Shown here piece after piece: positions 30,574 through 30,843 of a DNA stretch of 30,843 nucleotides (its first letter is position 1; every line of letters begins with the position of its first letter). The stretch spans positions 1 to 30,843 of the forward strand of contig JAEUKO010000016.1 in the NCBI GenBank assembly GCA_016794285.1, in the 5' to 3' direction. Origin of the DNA: UBA1573 sp016794285. Lineage in GTDB: Bacteria > Pseudomonadota > Alphaproteobacteria > Micavibrionales > Micavibrionaceae. Under the pieces are notes generated by a model. It did not search any database. It had not been told where the DNA came from and was given only the letters and a program-made list of their open reading frames with translations. The position numbers and the translations under genes are program-made.

Positions 30574-30843
30574 CTACTGATAAGCGGGAATTAAATACTC
30601 TTGCGGCGCAAGCTCTGTGACAGCCCTATCACTCGCGGCCTGCAACAATTGTGCGGCAATAGGACTGCGCTGTTGCATGGAGAGTTCGCCCCCTTCAAGG
30701 TTAGATGCGTTGGCGTCCTTCGCGCACCACTGCGCCATCTGCAAAGGGGTCAGGCCAAGATCGTTTTCCTGATTGGGGTTTGCCCCTGCCGTCAACAACG
30801 CCTTAACCGCTTCCAGTTTTCCCATGAAAACCGCATAATGAAG
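30574..30843 (-). CDS. Ankyrin-repeat protein, N-terminal part beyond window
   Basis: The frame is open from the right edge to a TAG at 30574 and gives 89 residues. It begins mid-repeat with LHYAVFMGKLEAVKALLTAG followed by ANPNQENDLGLTPLQMAQWC, one full ankyrin repeat plus the start of another, with the classic LH-A---G, V--LL--GA and G-TPL-MA pattern. The C-terminal 50 residues are not repeat-like (QQRSPIAAQLLQAASDRAVT). An internal ATG at 30825 lies inside a repeat and is not the true start. Partner and role are unknown. Confidence 0.85.
   Translation of the reverse strand, partial: LHYAVFMGKLEAVKALLTAGANPNQENDLGLTPLQMAQWCAKDANASNLEGGELSMQQRSPIAAQLLQAASDRAVTELAPQEYLIPAYQ

Noticed and set aside
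1..30843. CRISPR array, insertion sequence or prophage
   Set aside because: No regular direct-repeat/spacer pattern, transposase, integrase or phage structural gene is visible; the repeated elements are palindromic and dispersed.

Overview
The window looks like a chromosomal contig of an alphaproteobacterium with about 50% GC. The main clues are a DUF1491 gene, an alphaproteobacterial-type Fur, an Rrf2 regulator leading a SUF operon, a class I PHA synthase, a class II fructose-bisphosphatase and a gamma-carbonic anhydrase. I cannot place it below class level. A run of ten Ns inside one gene shows that it is a draft scaffold or metagenome assembly.

Layout. (1) 1-5210, minus strand: a SUF Fe-S assembly operon read regulator-sufB-sufC-sufD-sufS-sufT, leaving the window at the left edge. 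Its regulator is divergent from an orphan gene at 5341-6090, and a dyad lies between them. (2) 6352-8562: a large membrane protein fused to a spermidine-synthase-like domain. (3) 8571-14567, minus strand: a tightly packed run of polysaccharide co-polymerase/kinase, VanZ/outer-membrane-barrel fusion, Fur, DUF1491 and release factor 3. Divergent from it are wecB and a WecG/TagA/CpsF glycosyltransferase (14776-16823). Together these form a surface-polysaccharide locus able to make and transfer ManNAc-type sugars. (4) 16798-19093: an N-formylglutamate amidohydrolase-family gene and a glutamate-cysteine-ligase-like gene. (5) 19474-21489: uvrB.

(6) 21605-23033: the most unusual region. An AT-rich two-gene cassette encodes a ThsB/DUF1863-type TIR-like protein and, three bases later, a four-helix membrane protein. 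It sits just downstream of the 3' end of a tRNA-Glu gene. The make-up (putative signalling sensor plus membrane effector, foreign base composition, tRNA-adjacent) suggests an uncharacterised anti-phage or abortive-infection module.

(7) 23331-27888, minus strand: lipoprotein, homoserine dehydrogenase, class II FBPase and RecJ in one close-packed unit. (8) 28032-29873: PHA synthase. It converges on a gamma-carbonic anhydrase (29882-30385), and a truncated ankyrin-repeat gene runs off the right edge.

Five copies of a modular palindromic intergenic element (GTCAT-CCC ... GGG-TGAC ends, internal hairpins) fill most of the larger gaps. Their density, about one per 6 kb, is a hallmark of this genome. 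No transposase, integrase or CRISPR array is visible.
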